From assembly GCF_049276915.1 (NCBI RefSeq), contig NZ_JBASXK010000011.1:5340-69339 (forward strand): DNA of 64,000 nt. Reading direction: 5' to 3'. A program made the translations under genes and the position numbers. Source of the stretch: Aestuariivita sp049276915. Lineage in GTDB: Bacteria > Pseudomonadota > Alphaproteobacteria > Rhodobacterales > Rhodobacteraceae. Positions 40,297 to 48,566 of the stretch are shown in pieces. Within the stretch, counting starts at the first letter, position 1; each line of letters opens with the position of its first letter. Under the pieces are notes generated by a model, which did not search any database, had not been told where the DNA came from, and saw only the letters and a list, made by a program, of their open reading frames with translations.

Positions 40297-41757
40297 ATGA
40301 ATTTTGATTACGACCTTTTCGTTATCGGCGGCGGCTCCGGCGGAGTACGTGCAGCGCGGGTGGCGGCAGGCGAGGCCGGTGCCAAGGTCGCGCTGGCCGA
40401 AGAGGACCGCTATGGCGGCACCTGCGTGATCCGTGGCTGCGTGCCAAAGAAGCTCATGGTCTTTGCCTCGGAATTCGCGACCCTGCCCGGTGAGGCCGCC
40501 GCCTATGGCTGGGACATGTCGCTGGGCGATTTCGACTGGACCAGATTCTCGGGCCATCTGAATGCCGAACTTGACCGCCTTGAAGGCGTCTATCGCAGCC
40601 TGCTGAAAAACTCGGGCGTGGATACCTTTGACGCGCGCGCCACGATCCGGGACGCCCATACCGTGCAGCTTTCCAGCGGAGAAAGCTTTACGGCCAAACA
40701 TATTCTCATCGCCACCGGGGGGCACCCGGTGCGCCCCGATATCCCCAATGCCCATCTCGGGATCGTGTCGGACGATATCTTCCACCTGCCCAAACTGCCG
40801 AAATCGGTGCTGATCATCGGCGGCGGCTATATCGCCTGTGAATTCGCCTGTATTCTCAACGGCCTTGGTGTTGAGGTGACGCAATACTATCGCGGCGCGC
40901 AGATCCTGCGCGGTTTTGACGACCAAGCGCGCGGAATGATTGCCGATCACATGCGCGAAAAGGGCATCGATCTGCATCTTGGCACCAATATTCTGGAAAT
41001 GGCCCCCGCTGCTGGTGATCATCACCTCAGTGTCGACGGTCTGGTCCCGGGGGCGGCCATGGGGGCCAGCGTGCGCGCCAGCGGCGATCTGCTTGCAACA
41101 AGCGACCATCATGAAGGTCCGGTCTGGGTCAAGGCCAGCAACGGATCCCAGCAAGTCTTCGAGACGGTTCTCTTTGCCACCGGGCGCGACCCCAACAGCA
41201 GGAACCTCGGGCTGGAAGAGATCGGGATCGAGCTGGGCCGGCGCGGAGAAATCCGGGTAGATGAATACAGCCAGACCGCCGTGCCTTCGATCTATGCTAT
41301 CGGAGATGTGACCAATCGTGTGAACCTCACCCCCGTGGCGATCCGCGAGGGCATGGCCTTTGTCGAAACCGTCTTCAAGGGCAACCCCACGCCTGTCGAT
41401 CATGACCTGATTCCAAGCGCGGTCTTCACCCAGCCCGAGATGGGCACGGTGGGGCTGAGCGAAGAGGATGCCCGCGCGCAGGAACCGGTCGAGATCTATT
41501 GCACATCGTTTCGCCCCATGCGCACGGCCTTTGCAGGCCAGCCGGACCGGGTGATGATGAAACTCGTGGTCTCGAGGGCCACACGCCGCGTTCTGGGATG
41601 TCATATTGTAGCACCCGGTGCCGCCGAAATGATCCAGCTTGCCGGGATTGCGGTCAAGATGGGCGCGACGAAAGAAGATTTTGACCGGACCGTGGCTGTT
41701 CATCCGACCATGTCGGAAGAAATGGTTACCATGCGTTCCCCGACGCGGACCGCTTGA
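40297..41757 (+). CDS. gor: Glutathione-disulfide reductase with an internal insertion
   Basis: Reduces glutathione disulfide with NADPH. The flavin-binding start FVIGGGSGGVRAARVAA, the redox disulfide GGTC43-VIRG-C48-VPKK, the second nucleotide site VLIIGGGYIACEFA, YAIGDVTNRVNLTPVA and the C-terminal base VHPTMSEE are all present. At 486 residues it is about 35 longer than usual; the extra residues (about 246-284, GLVPGAAMGASVRASGDLL onward) fall in the pyridine-nucleotide domain. AGGGGGCGATC precedes the ATG. Confidence 0.92.
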   Translation: MNFDYDLFVIGGGSGGVRAARVAAGEAGAKVALAEEDRYGGTCVIRGCVPKKLMVFASEFATLPGEAAAYGWDMSLGDFDWTRFSGHLNAELDRLEGVYRSLLKNSGVDTFDARATIRDAHTVQLSSGESFTAKHILIATGGHPVRPDIPNAHLGIVSDDIFHLPKLPKSVLIIGGGYIACEFACILNGLGVEVTQYYRGAQILRGFDDQARGMIADHMREKGIDLHLGTNILEMAPAAGDHHLSVDGLVPGAAMGASVRASGDLLATSDHHEGPVWVKASNGSQQVFETVLFATGRDPNSRNLGLEEIGIELGRRGEIRVDEYSQTAVPSIYAIGDVTNRVNLTPVAIREGMAFVETVFKGNPTPVDHDLIPSAVFTQPEMGTVGLSEEDARAQEPVEIYCTSFRPMRTAFAGQPDRVMMKLVVSRATRRVLGCHIVAPGAAEMIQLAGIAVKMGATKEDFDRTVAVHPTMSEEMVTMRSPTRTA

Positions 41758-41829
41758 TATCCGGTAAAAAACACACAGTTTAGGGATGCACGCCGCTCAG
41801 CGGCCATTAGTAACGGGAAAGAGGATAAG

Positions 41830-42996
41830 ATGGCAGGAAACAACGGCGGCCCCTGGGGGGGCGGCGGTTCCTCCGGCGGAGGGGATGACAATGGTCGGAA
41901 TGGCCAGAACGGGAGCGGCGGCGGTGGCCGACGCCCACAGGGTGATGGGCCACAGATTCCCGAAATCGAAGAGCTGATGAAAAAAGGCCAGGAACAGCTG
42001 CGCGTCCTTATGGGAGGTCGTGGTGGATCCGGCGAAGGCGGCGGCGGTAAACCCGGTGGCGGCGGGCCGAAATTCACCCGCGGCACAATCGGTCTGGGTG
42101 TGGTCGGCGCGCTTGTCCTGTGGGGGATGGCCAGCTTTTACACGGTTCGTCCCGAAGAACAGTCCGTCGAGCTTTTCCTGGGTGAATTCTCGGCCATCGG
42201 GAATCCCGGCCTGAACTTTGCACCCTGGCCCATCGTCCGTGCCGAGATCGTCCCGGTGACCCGCGAACAGACCGAAGATATCGGTGTTGGCGGACGCGGA
42301 TCCGACGCCGGTCTGATGCTGACCGGGGATGAGAACATCGTGGATATCGACTTCCAGGTGGTGTGGAACATCAACGACCCGGCGCAATTCCTGTTCAACC
42401 TGCGCGAACCGCGCCCCACGATCCGGGCGGTGTCGGAATCGGCCATGCGTGAGATCATCGCGCAATCCGAACTCGCACCGATCCTCAACCGCGACCGCGG
42501 ATTGATCGCGGGCCGTTTGCAGGACCTGATCCAGTCGACACTGGACAGCTATGACTCGGGCGTGAGCATTCTGCGTGTGAACTTCGACAAGGCCGACCCG
42601 CCGGAATCGGTGATCTCGGCCTTCCGCGACGTTCAGGCTGCCGAACAGGAACGTGACCGTCTGCAGAACGTGGCGGATGCCTATGCCAACCGGGTTCTCG
42701 CCGAAGCACGCGGTGAAGCCGCGCAGCTGCTGGAAGAGGCCGAAGGCTACCGCGCCCGCGTGGTGAACGAGGCCGAAGGTGAAGCCTCGCGCTTTACGGC
42801 CGTTCTGTCGGAATATGTCAAAGCCCCCGAGGTTACGCGCAAGCGTCTGTACCTCGAGACCATGGAAGAAGTGCTGGGACGCATCGACAAGATCATCCTG
42901 GACGACAATGGCGACGGCAGCTCGCAGGGGATCGTCCCCTATCTGCCGCTCAATGAGCTGCGCCGCAACACCACCCCGCAGGGAGGGACAAACTGA
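41830..42996 (+). CDS. hflK: HflK protein of the FtsH-regulating SPFH complex
   Basis: With HflC it forms the membrane cage that controls the FtsH protease. The 388-residue protein has a glycine-rich cytoplasmic N-terminus (residues 1-82), one membrane segment (about 85-104), an SPFH/prohibitin domain (FYTVRPEEQSVELFLGEF, EDIGVGGRGSDAGLMLTGDENIVDIDFQVVW) and a coiled-coil region with VLAEARGEAAQLLEEAEGYRARVVNEAEG. The stop and the hflC start overlap by one base (TGATG). Confidence 0.96.
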   Translation: MAGNNGGPWGGGGSSGGGDDNGRNGQNGSGGGGRRPQGDGPQIPEIEELMKKGQEQLRVLMGGRGGSGEGGGGKPGGGGPKFTRGTIGLGVVGALVLWGMASFYTVRPEEQSVELFLGEFSAIGNPGLNFAPWPIVRAEIVPVTREQTEDIGVGGRGSDAGLMLTGDENIVDIDFQVVWNINDPAQFLFNLREPRPTIRAVSESAMREIIAQSELAPILNRDRGLIAGRLQDLIQSTLDSYDSGVSILRVNFDKADPPESVISAFRDVQAAEQERDRLQNVADAYANRVLAEARGEAAQLLEEAEGYRARVVNEAEGEASRFTAVLSEYVKAPEVTRKRLYLETMEEVLGRIDKIILDDNGDGSSQGIVPYLPLNELRRNTTPQGGTN

Positions 42997-43919
42997 TGCG
43001 TTATCTTTTGCCGATCGTTGCCCTGACCATCGTGGGCTTGCTGTCCTCGATCTTTATCGTGGATGAACGTGAAAAGGCGCTGGTGCTGCAGTTTGGTCGC
43101 GTCGTTGCCATCAAGGAAGAGCCGGGGCTCAGCTTCAAGATCCCGCTCATTCAGGAGGTCGTGCGCTATGATGACCGTATCCTGAGCCGGGATGTCGATC
43201 CGCTGGAAATCACCCCGCTGGATGACCGCCGCCTCGTGGTCGACGCCTTTGCGCGCTATCGCATTGTCGATGTGAACCGCTTCCGCGAAGCCACCGGTGC
43301 AGCCGGCGACTTTGCCATCGACGTGGCAGGCCAGCGGCTTGACTCGATCCTGCGCTCGCAAACACGCGAAGTCCTGGGTTCGGTCACCTCGAACGACATC
43401 CTCAGCTCGGACCGGGCCGCCCTGATGGAGCGGATCCGCAACGGTGCCTCTGGGGATGCCATCGAACTGGGTCTCGATCTGATCGACGTGCGCCTGAAAC
43501 GCACCGACCTGCCGGTTGAAAACCTCGAGGCGACATTCGAGCGGATGCGCGCCGAACGGGAACGCGAGGCGACAGACGAACGTGCCCGCGGTAACGAAGC
43601 CGCCCAAAGGCTGCGGGCCCAGGCCGACCGGACCGTGGTCGAGCTGGTCTCGGACGCGCAGCGCCAGGCCGAGATCATTCGCGGTGAAGCCGATGCCCGC
43701 CGCAACAACATCTTTGCCGAAGCCTTTGGCCGTGACCCGGAATTCTTTGAATTCTACCGGTCGCTGACCGCCTATAACCGGGCGTTGCAGGGTGGAAACT
43801 CGTCGATGGTCATGAGCCCGGATTCCGAGTTCTTCAACTATCTCAAATCCGCCGAAGGGGCAGGGCGCAGCGCCGTGTCCTCGCAACCTGCACAAACCAC
43901 GCAGCAGAGCGGCGATTGA
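42996..43919 (+). CDS. hflC: HflC protein of the FtsH-regulating SPFH complex
   Basis: Partner of HflK. The 307-residue protein has an N-terminal membrane anchor (LLPIVALTIVGLLSSIFIV), the HflC signature DEREKALVLQFGRVVAIKEEPGLSFKIPL, TPLDDRRLVVDAFARYRIVD and a coiled coil ending with REREATDERARGNEAAQRLRAQADR. The C-terminal NSSMVMSPDSEFFNYLKS is typical. It is translationally coupled on both sides, to hflK and to the DUF2065 gene. Confidence 0.96.
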   Translation: MRYLLPIVALTIVGLLSSIFIVDEREKALVLQFGRVVAIKEEPGLSFKIPLIQEVVRYDDRILSRDVDPLEITPLDDRRLVVDAFARYRIVDVNRFREATGAAGDFAIDVAGQRLDSILRSQTREVLGSVTSNDILSSDRAALMERIRNGASGDAIELGLDLIDVRLKRTDLPVENLEATFERMRAEREREATDERARGNEAAQRLRAQADRTVVELVSDAQRQAEIIRGEADARRNNIFAEAFGRDPEFFEFYRSLTAYNRALQGGNSSMVMSPDSEFFNYLKSAEGAGRSAVSSQPAQTTQQSGD

Positions 43920-44122
43920 TCTCGCCCATCGCAATACCGTTTCTGGCCCTCGGGCTGGTACTGATAGTAGAGGGGCTGGCCTATGTGCTGGCCCCTTCGC
44001 TTGTCGAACGCCTGCTTGAAATGCTGCGCCTTCTGCCCGAAGCCGCCCGTCGCCAGATCGGCGCGCTCTCCATCGTGTTGGGGCTGATTTTGGTCTGGAT
44101 CGCGTTCTGGCTGGCCGGGTGA
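43916..44122 (+). CDS. DUF2065 small membrane protein with TTG start
   Basis: A 68-residue protein with two membrane segments (PIAIPFLALGLVLIVEGLAYVLAP and ALSIVLGLILVWIAFWLAG) and the DUF2065 pattern SLVERLLEMLRLLPEAARRQIGALSI. It has no ATG: the only fitting start is TTG at 43916, which overlaps the hflC stop by four bases (TTGA). Rare start plus overlap suggest low, coupled expression. DUF2065 is commonly found after hflC in proteobacteria; function unknown. Confidence 0.8.
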   Translation: MISPIAIPFLALGLVLIVEGLAYVLAPSLVERLLEMLRLLPEAARRQIGALSIVLGLILVWIAFWLAG

Positions 44123-44440
44123 TCGGCGCTGCGTGTCACCCTGTGACGCTGGCGCAAACGGGCGGATCCGTGAACCGAGTCCGACTCGCCCCCGCGATCC
44201 AACCTGATTTTCTGAAATATTTTCGCACTGATCCGCCGGGTGCTGACCCCCGCTTTTGAGGCTGTTTCCCGATATGTTTCAAATGCTTGCCACAGTGGGC
44301 CGCCAAAGCCTCCATCACGCAGGATTGAACCGGTCACAAGGCTACCCTCTTTGATGTTGAACCCATCGCGCCCTACATGCACCATGTACCAGACATGTGG
44401 CGCGCCTCACCTGCGCGTCGTGATTTCAAGGAGAATGAGG
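44123..44440. other. Intergenic region upstream of degP
   Basis: 318 nt with no recognised gene. It contains the putative degP promoter near 44351-44378 and short open frames without ribosome sites. Confidence 0.5.
44351..44378 (+). promoter_or_regulatory. Possible degP promoter
   Basis: TTGATG (44351-44356) and CTACAT (44373-44378) are 16 nt apart. DegP-type genes are usually under heat-shock or envelope-stress sigma factors; the CCCTACAT element loosely resembles an alphaproteobacterial RpoH -10. Weak evidence. Confidence 0.3.
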
Positions 44441-45925
44441 ATGAAACCTCGGTCCATGGCAATGGCCAAATCCATCCAGACCCAACACCAGCTTTTCGCC
44501 ATGCGTATGCTATGGCTTGGGCTTCTGACCACAGTGTTCGTGATCGCTCAGACACTGATCGCACAGGCGCGCCCCGAAAGCCTGGCACCACTGGCCGAGG
44601 CTATCAGCCCCTCGGTGGTGAACATCACCACATCCACGGTCGTCGAAGGGCGCACGGGCCCTCAGGGCATCGTCCCGGACGGTTCTCCGTTCGAGGATTT
44701 CTTCCGCGAGTTTCAGGACCGCAACGGGGGCAACGGTGAAAACCGTCCGCGCCGGTCTTCGGCTCTGGGTTCGGGATTCGTGATTTCCGAAGACGGTTAT
44801 GTCGTCACCAACAACCACGTCATCGAGGGTGCCGATCAGATCCTGATCGAATTCTTCAACGGTGACGAACTCGAAGCCGAAGTCGTCGGCACCGACCCCA
44901 ATACCGATATCGCGCTGCTCAAGGTCTCGGCCGATGGTCCGCTGCCCTTCGTGCCCTTCGGCGACAGCGACACCGCGCGTGTCGGAGACTGGGTGATTGC
45001 CATGGGCAACCCGCTGGGTCAGGGCTTTTCGGTCTCGGCCGGCATCGTGTCGGCGCGCAACCGGGCACTGTCGGGCTCGTATGACGACTATATCCAGACC
45101 GATGCGGCGATCAACCGGGGCAACTCGGGCGGGCCGCTGTTCAACATGGACGGCGAAGTCATCGGCGTGAACACTGCCATCCTCAGCCCCAATGGCGGCT
45201 CGATCGGCATCGGCTTTTCCATGGCTTCCAACGTGGTCACCCGCGTGGTGGATCAACTGCGTGAATTCGGGGAAACCCGCCGGGGCTGGCTGGGTGTGCG
45301 CATCCAGGATGTCACACCGGATGTTGCCGAAGCCATGGGTCTTGAATCCGCCTCTGGTGCTCTGGTCACCGATGTGCCGGACGGTCCCGCCAAGGACGCG
45401 GGTCTGGAAGCCGGCGATGTGATCCTGACCTTTGACGGGGTCGATGTCGAAGACACACGCGGCCTCGTGCGCCAGGTCGGCAATACCGATGTGGGCAAGA
45501 CCGTGCGTGTGCTGGTGCATCGTGGCGAAGGAACGCAAACCTTCCGCATCACGCTGGGGCGTCGCGAAGATGCGGAACGCGCTGTGCCTGTCGTCATGGA
45601 CAACCCCGAAGAGTCCGAGGAACCGATTCAACAGGAAGTCCTTGGCCTGACGATCTCGGTGATCACGGATGAGCTGCGCTCGGAACTGGTGCTCCCGGAA
45701 GCGACCGAAGGTCTGGTTGTCGTCGATGTGGATGAAACCTCGGAAGCCTTCGAAAAAGGCCTGCGCGCAGGCGATGTGATCACCGAAGCGGGTCAGCAGA
45801 AGGTGATGTCGCTGTCCGAACTCGACGACCGCATCGCCGAGGCCAAAGAGGCGGGCCGAAAATCGCTGCTGCTTCTGGTGCGCCGCGGTGGTGATCCACG
45901 CTTTGTGGCGCTGGGGCTGGAGTAA
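44441..45925 (+). CDS. degP: Do-family periplasmic serine protease (DegP/DegQ-like)
   Basis: Degrades or refolds damaged periplasmic proteins. The 494-residue precursor has a signal or anchor segment (about residues 21-43, MLWLGLLTTVFVIAQTLIAQA). The trypsin-like domain has His126 (TNNHVIEG), Asp156 (NTDIALL) and Ser229 (GNSGGPLF). Two PDZ domains follow, from RRGWLGVRIQDV and from EVLGLTISVITDEL. The start at 44441 is chosen because AAGGAG lies 7 nt before it; ATG 44435 is too close. A strong terminator follows. Confidence 0.95.
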   Translation: MKPRSMAMAKSIQTQHQLFAMRMLWLGLLTTVFVIAQTLIAQARPESLAPLAEAISPSVVNITTSTVVEGRTGPQGIVPDGSPFEDFFREFQDRNGGNGENRPRRSSALGSGFVISEDGYVVTNNHVIEGADQILIEFFNGDELEAEVVGTDPNTDIALLKVSADGPLPFVPFGDSDTARVGDWVIAMGNPLGQGFSVSAGIVSARNRALSGSYDDYIQTDAAINRGNSGGPLFNMDGEVIGVNTAILSPNGGSIGIGFSMASNVVTRVVDQLREFGETRRGWLGVRIQDVTPDVAEAMGLESASGALVTDVPDGPAKDAGLEAGDVILTFDGVDVEDTRGLVRQVGNTDVGKTVRVLVHRGEGTQTFRITLGRREDAERAVPVVMDNPEESEEPIQQEVLGLTISVITDELRSELVLPEATEGLVVVDVDETSEAFEKGLRAGDVITEAGQQKVMSLSELDDRIAEAKEAGRKSLLLLVRRGGDPRFVALGLE

Positions 45926-45956
45926 ACCGGCAGCTTGACCAGGCCGGGCATGATAC

Positions 45957-45989
45957 AAAACGCCCCCGGATATCCGGGGGCGTTTTTTC
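45957..45989 (+). terminator. Strong intrinsic terminator after degP
   Basis: AAAACGCCCCCGGAT and ATCCGGGGGCGTTTT form an almost loopless 30-base palindrome (45957-45986) followed by more T residues. It can work in both directions and also serves the convergent lipoprotein gene. Confidence 0.92.
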
Positions 45990-46017
45990 GTGCCAAACCC
46001 TGCGGTTGGCCGGTCCG

Positions 46018-46557
46018 CTATTCCTCCAGCGTGATTTGCGACAGGCCCATCTGGCGCGCAGCCGCCAGCGACAGGATTCCGGAATCCAGCCCCTGCGGCT
46101 TTTGAAACCGGCGCACGGCGGCGCGCGTGCGCGAATCCATCACTCCTGACACCGACCCCGAATACAGCCCCCGCACGCTGAGCGCGCGCTGCACCGATTT
46201 TATGAACTCCTCGGTCATGTCTTCCGCGCAGGGCGTTTCGAACCAGGTTTCCTTGCGCTCGCGCACAATCGCCTGGCGCGTTTCGGTCTTGTAGATCGCC
46301 GGGCTGATCACCGTGCCATCGGTCATCACCTGAGCGGGTTGCAGCATCACCTGCTCGGTCACGGTCTCGATGATCGCCGGTTCTGTCGTCTTGCCCCAGC
46401 AGGTCCCCAGAGCCGCACCGGGCGGGGCCACCTGTGTCAGAAAGGCCAGGTCGGGCTCGCGTATGGTGGATACATCCGGCAGGGGCGCACCTGCACAGCC
46501 CGCCAGCGCGGCCAGTGTCGCGGCCATCGCCACGCATCGAAAGGGTGATCTGCTCAT
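46018..46557 (-). CDS. Lipoprotein with peptidoglycan-binding domain
   Basis: A 179-residue envelope protein. The signal peptide ends in the lipobox A-L-A-G-Cys21, so it is a predicted lipoprotein. The C-terminal half (about 115-170, TEEFIKSVQRALSVRGLYSGSVSGVMDSRTRAAVRRFQ) is a PG_binding_1 domain. The middle part has a CWGKTTEPAIIETVTEQVMLQP segment of unknown fold. The start at 46557 (MSRSPFRC) places the lipobox correctly; the frame from 46590 does not. Confidence 0.82.
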   Translation of the reverse strand: MSRSPFRCVAMAATLAALAGCAGAPLPDVSTIREPDLAFLTQVAPPGAALGTCWGKTTEPAIIETVTEQVMLQPAQVMTDGTVISPAIYKTETRQAIVRERKETWFETPCAEDMTEEFIKSVQRALSVRGLYSGSVSGVMDSRTRAAVRRFQKPQGLDSGILSLAAARQMGLSQITLEE

Positions 46558-46980
46558 GTCCGGGCCTCTGACGGGCGGTTGCTGCGGCAAGTGTAACGCA
46601 ATAGCGGCGTGCGGCCTAGGGGGCTTTGAAGATTGGGTGATGCAACGCCTGGCCGGATTTGCAATCTGTGCTCAGACTTGGGCCCGATGGCTCGAGCACC
46701 GATCCATTGCAGATATCCGTGGAAACAAAATTTGATTGACTTGATCTTTCGGTCGATTGGCCTCGGCAACATTTTTATGCTGTTGATGAGCTTTGTCGAC
46801 TGTAGGCACGACTGCAAATAGCTATGTGAAGGCAGCCAGGCAAAACTAGGTTTTTGCTCCGGGCATCGGTATGTCTTTGCATCGAGTTCGCAACAACGAA
46901 GTTGTGTATCCTCTCGGATTCTTGGAGGTTGCGTGCCAAGAGATTGAATGGATGTGATGGCTTTTGACTGCGTGCTGTCC
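46558..46980. other. AT-rich intergenic region
   Basis: 423 nt between the lipoprotein start and the dnaE2 remnant. From about 46720 to 46960 the composition is clearly more AT-rich than the surroundings. No gene or RNA was recognised; a small inverted repeat (ACAAC/GTTGT near 46893-46905) is present. It may be scar sequence left with the neighbouring dnaE2 deletion. Confidence 0.4.
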
Positions 46981-47382
46981 TTACGCTTCGCCAATGCCAC
47001 CCTCGAGCAACAGCAGATCCAGCATCTCCGAGATATCCTCGATCTGTTCGGCAAGGATATGGGTCACCCCATGGGCGCGCTGCAGCCGGCCCGTGACGCG
47101 CAGCATGCGCGCGGCAATCACCGCGCGGCGGAACTGCTCATAGATCTTGCGCCACACGATGATGTTCACCACGCCGGTCTCATCCTCGAGCGTCAGAAAG
47201 ATCACCCCATTGGCAGTGCCCGGTCGCTGGCGCAGGATCACCAGACCGGCCACACAGATCCGCGCGCCCAGCGGCACAGGCTCCATATCGCAGGCCCGCA
47301 CGCATGAGGGCGGGCGCGCCCATCCCGGTGCCGGGGGAACCTGATTGAAGGGATGAACGTCTGAAGGGTCATCTGGATGCAT
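46981..47382 (-). pseudogene. dnaE2: Orphan C-terminal OB-fold of error-prone DNA polymerase DnaE2 (ImuC), SOS-box-preceded
   Basis: The 133-residue frame matches only the C-terminal OB-fold domain of DnaE2: PLGARICVAGLVILRQRPGTANGVIFLTLEDETGVVNIIVW, then AARMLRVTGRLQRAHGVTHILAEQIEDISEML. The polymerase, PHP and thumb domains (about 950 residues) are absent; immediately upstream is a divergent ferredoxin gene. The first 37 residues (MHPDDPSDVHPFNQVPPAPG onward) are not recognised as DnaE2. The ATG at 47382 lies 3 nt behind an intact LexA box. It is either a deletion remnant of an imuA-imuB-dnaE2 operon or a retained SOS-controlled single-domain protein. Confidence 0.8.
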
Positions 47383-47384
47383 GG

Positions 47385-47399
47385 GAACAAAAATAGAAC
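47385..47399 (-). promoter_or_regulatory. LexA (SOS) box
   Basis: On the minus strand GTTC TATTTTT GTTC is an exact match to the alphaproteobacterial LexA target GTTC-N7-GTTC. It overlaps the putative -10 element and ends 3 nt before the start codon of the dnaE2 remnant. Confidence 0.85.
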
Positions 47400-47417
47400 A
47401 TTTACGGATATTGGCAA
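47390..47417 (-). promoter_or_regulatory. Promoter of the dnaE2 remnant, probably leaderless
   Basis: TTGCCA (47412-47417) and TATTTT (47390-47395) are 16 nt apart on the minus strand. Transcription would begin about 7 nt past the -10, at or within a base or two of the ATG at 47382, so no ribosome site can be present. Confidence 0.5.
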
Positions 47418-47541
47418 GCCATGCCCTCAAGTCTGGCAAAAGGGACTGGCGCGCCCTACATGGCTTGGCTAGACAGATGCCGGATATGAGGCAGCCCCCC
47501 GGAAACCGGGGCAGGACATGAGACAGAGGGAACAGAACGAT

Positions 47542-47865
47542 ATGGCAAAAATCACCTATATCGAGCATGGCGGTAAAGAACATGTGGTCGAAGTGGCCAA
47601 CGGGCTGACCGTGATGGAAGGTGCGCGCGACAACAACATCCCGGGCATCGAAGCCGATTGCGGTGGTGCCTGCGCCTGTTCCACCTGCCATGTCTATGTG
47701 CATCCCGACTGGGTCGAAAAGCTGCCTGCACGCGAAGACATGGAAGAAGACATGCTCGACTTCGCCTATGAGCCCGACCCCACGCGTTCGCGCCTGACCT
47801 GCCAGCTCAAGGTCACGGATGCGCTGGACGGCCTCGTGGTGCAAATGCCCGAAAAGCAGATCTAA
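47542..47865 (+). CDS. 2Fe-2S ferredoxin (FdVI / adrenodoxin type)
   Basis: A 107-residue electron carrier. The cluster ligands Cys40, Cys46, Cys49 and Cys87 follow the C-x5-C-x2-C-x37-C spacing of the adrenodoxin group (ADCGGACACSTCHVYV, LTCQLKV). It closely resembles ferredoxin VI of Rhodobacter, which serves iron-sulfur assembly or P450-type partners. The start at 47542 (MAKITYIEHGG) fits the family. Its stop overlaps the next ATG (TAATG). Confidence 0.93.
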   Translation: MAKITYIEHGGKEHVVEVANGLTVMEGARDNNIPGIEADCGGACACSTCHVYVHPDWVEKLPAREDMEEDMLDFAYEPDPTRSRLTCQLKVTDALDGLVVQMPEKQI

Positions 47866-48566
47866 TGCGGGCGCTGGCGCTGGCATGGATATGCCTTGCC
47901 AGCAGCGCTGCCGCCCAGACGATCACGGCGGCCAGCTATGGCGCGCCGACCGACCGCTACCCTCATGCGGTTCTGGGCGATGACATCGAATATGCACAGC
48001 TTGATGTGACGCTCTCCGATGGGCGCCAGCTCTCGGCCTTTTACGAAGCCGATCTTGTCTTCGAAGACACCGCACCCCGGTTCTGGGATGTCACGGGCGA
48101 CGGTGCGCCCGAGGTCGTGACGGTCGAAAGTCATGAGACCCAAGGCGCGCGGCTGGTGATCTGGGGGCTTGAGGCCGGCCAGTTGCGCCAGCTTGCGGCC
48201 ACGCCCTTCATCGGCACCCGCTTTCGCTGGCTTGCCCCTGTGGGGGCGGCGGACATGGATGGCGACGGGCATATCGAGATCGCCTATATCGACCGCCCCC
48301 ATCTGGCCAAGACCCTGCGCATCTGGCGCTACAAGGCCGATGATTTCGTAGAAATCGCCACGCTGCCGGGCCTGACCAATCACCGCATCGGCGAGGATTT
48401 CATCACCGGCGGACTCCGCGATTGCGGGCAGGGGCCCGAACTGGTGGTCGTGGACGCGCGTTGGTCCAGGATCATGTCGGTGACGCTGGGCAAGGAACTG
48501 TCGCAAACGCCAATTGGCCCGTTCGCGGGGCGCGCATCGGTGGATGCGGTCCTGGCCTGTCAATAA
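47865..48566 (+). CDS. Secreted VCBS/FG-GAP-repeat protein
   Basis: A 233-residue protein with a signal peptide (MRALALAWICLASSAAAQ) and beta-propeller-like repeats with calcium-type loops: RFWDVTGDGAPEVVTVES and VGAADMDGDGHIEIAYID. Cysteines near the end (RDCGQ, LACQ) may form a disulfide. It is coupled to the ferredoxin gene by a 1-nt overlap, a pairing often kept in Rhodobacterales. Function unknown. Confidence 0.75.
   Translation: MRALALAWICLASSAAAQTITAASYGAPTDRYPHAVLGDDIEYAQLDVTLSDGRQLSAFYEADLVFEDTAPRFWDVTGDGAPEVVTVESHETQGARLVIWGLEAGQLRQLAATPFIGTRFRWLAPVGAADMDGDGHIEIAYIDRPHLAKTLRIWRYKADDFVEIATLPGLTNHRIGEDFITGGLRDCGQGPELVVVDARWSRIMSVTLGKELSQTPIGPFAGRASVDAVLACQ

Noticed and set aside
44510..46537. 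675-codon open frame on the minus strand across degP
   Set aside because: Pure shadow of degP and the lipoprotein gene; low-complexity, no known motif, and it would read through a strong bidirectional terminator.
47383..47886. N-terminal extension of the dnaE2 remnant to a 301-residue frame
   Set aside because: The extension is antisense to the ferredoxin gene and has no DnaE2 similarity; the LexA box and promoter place the start at 47382.
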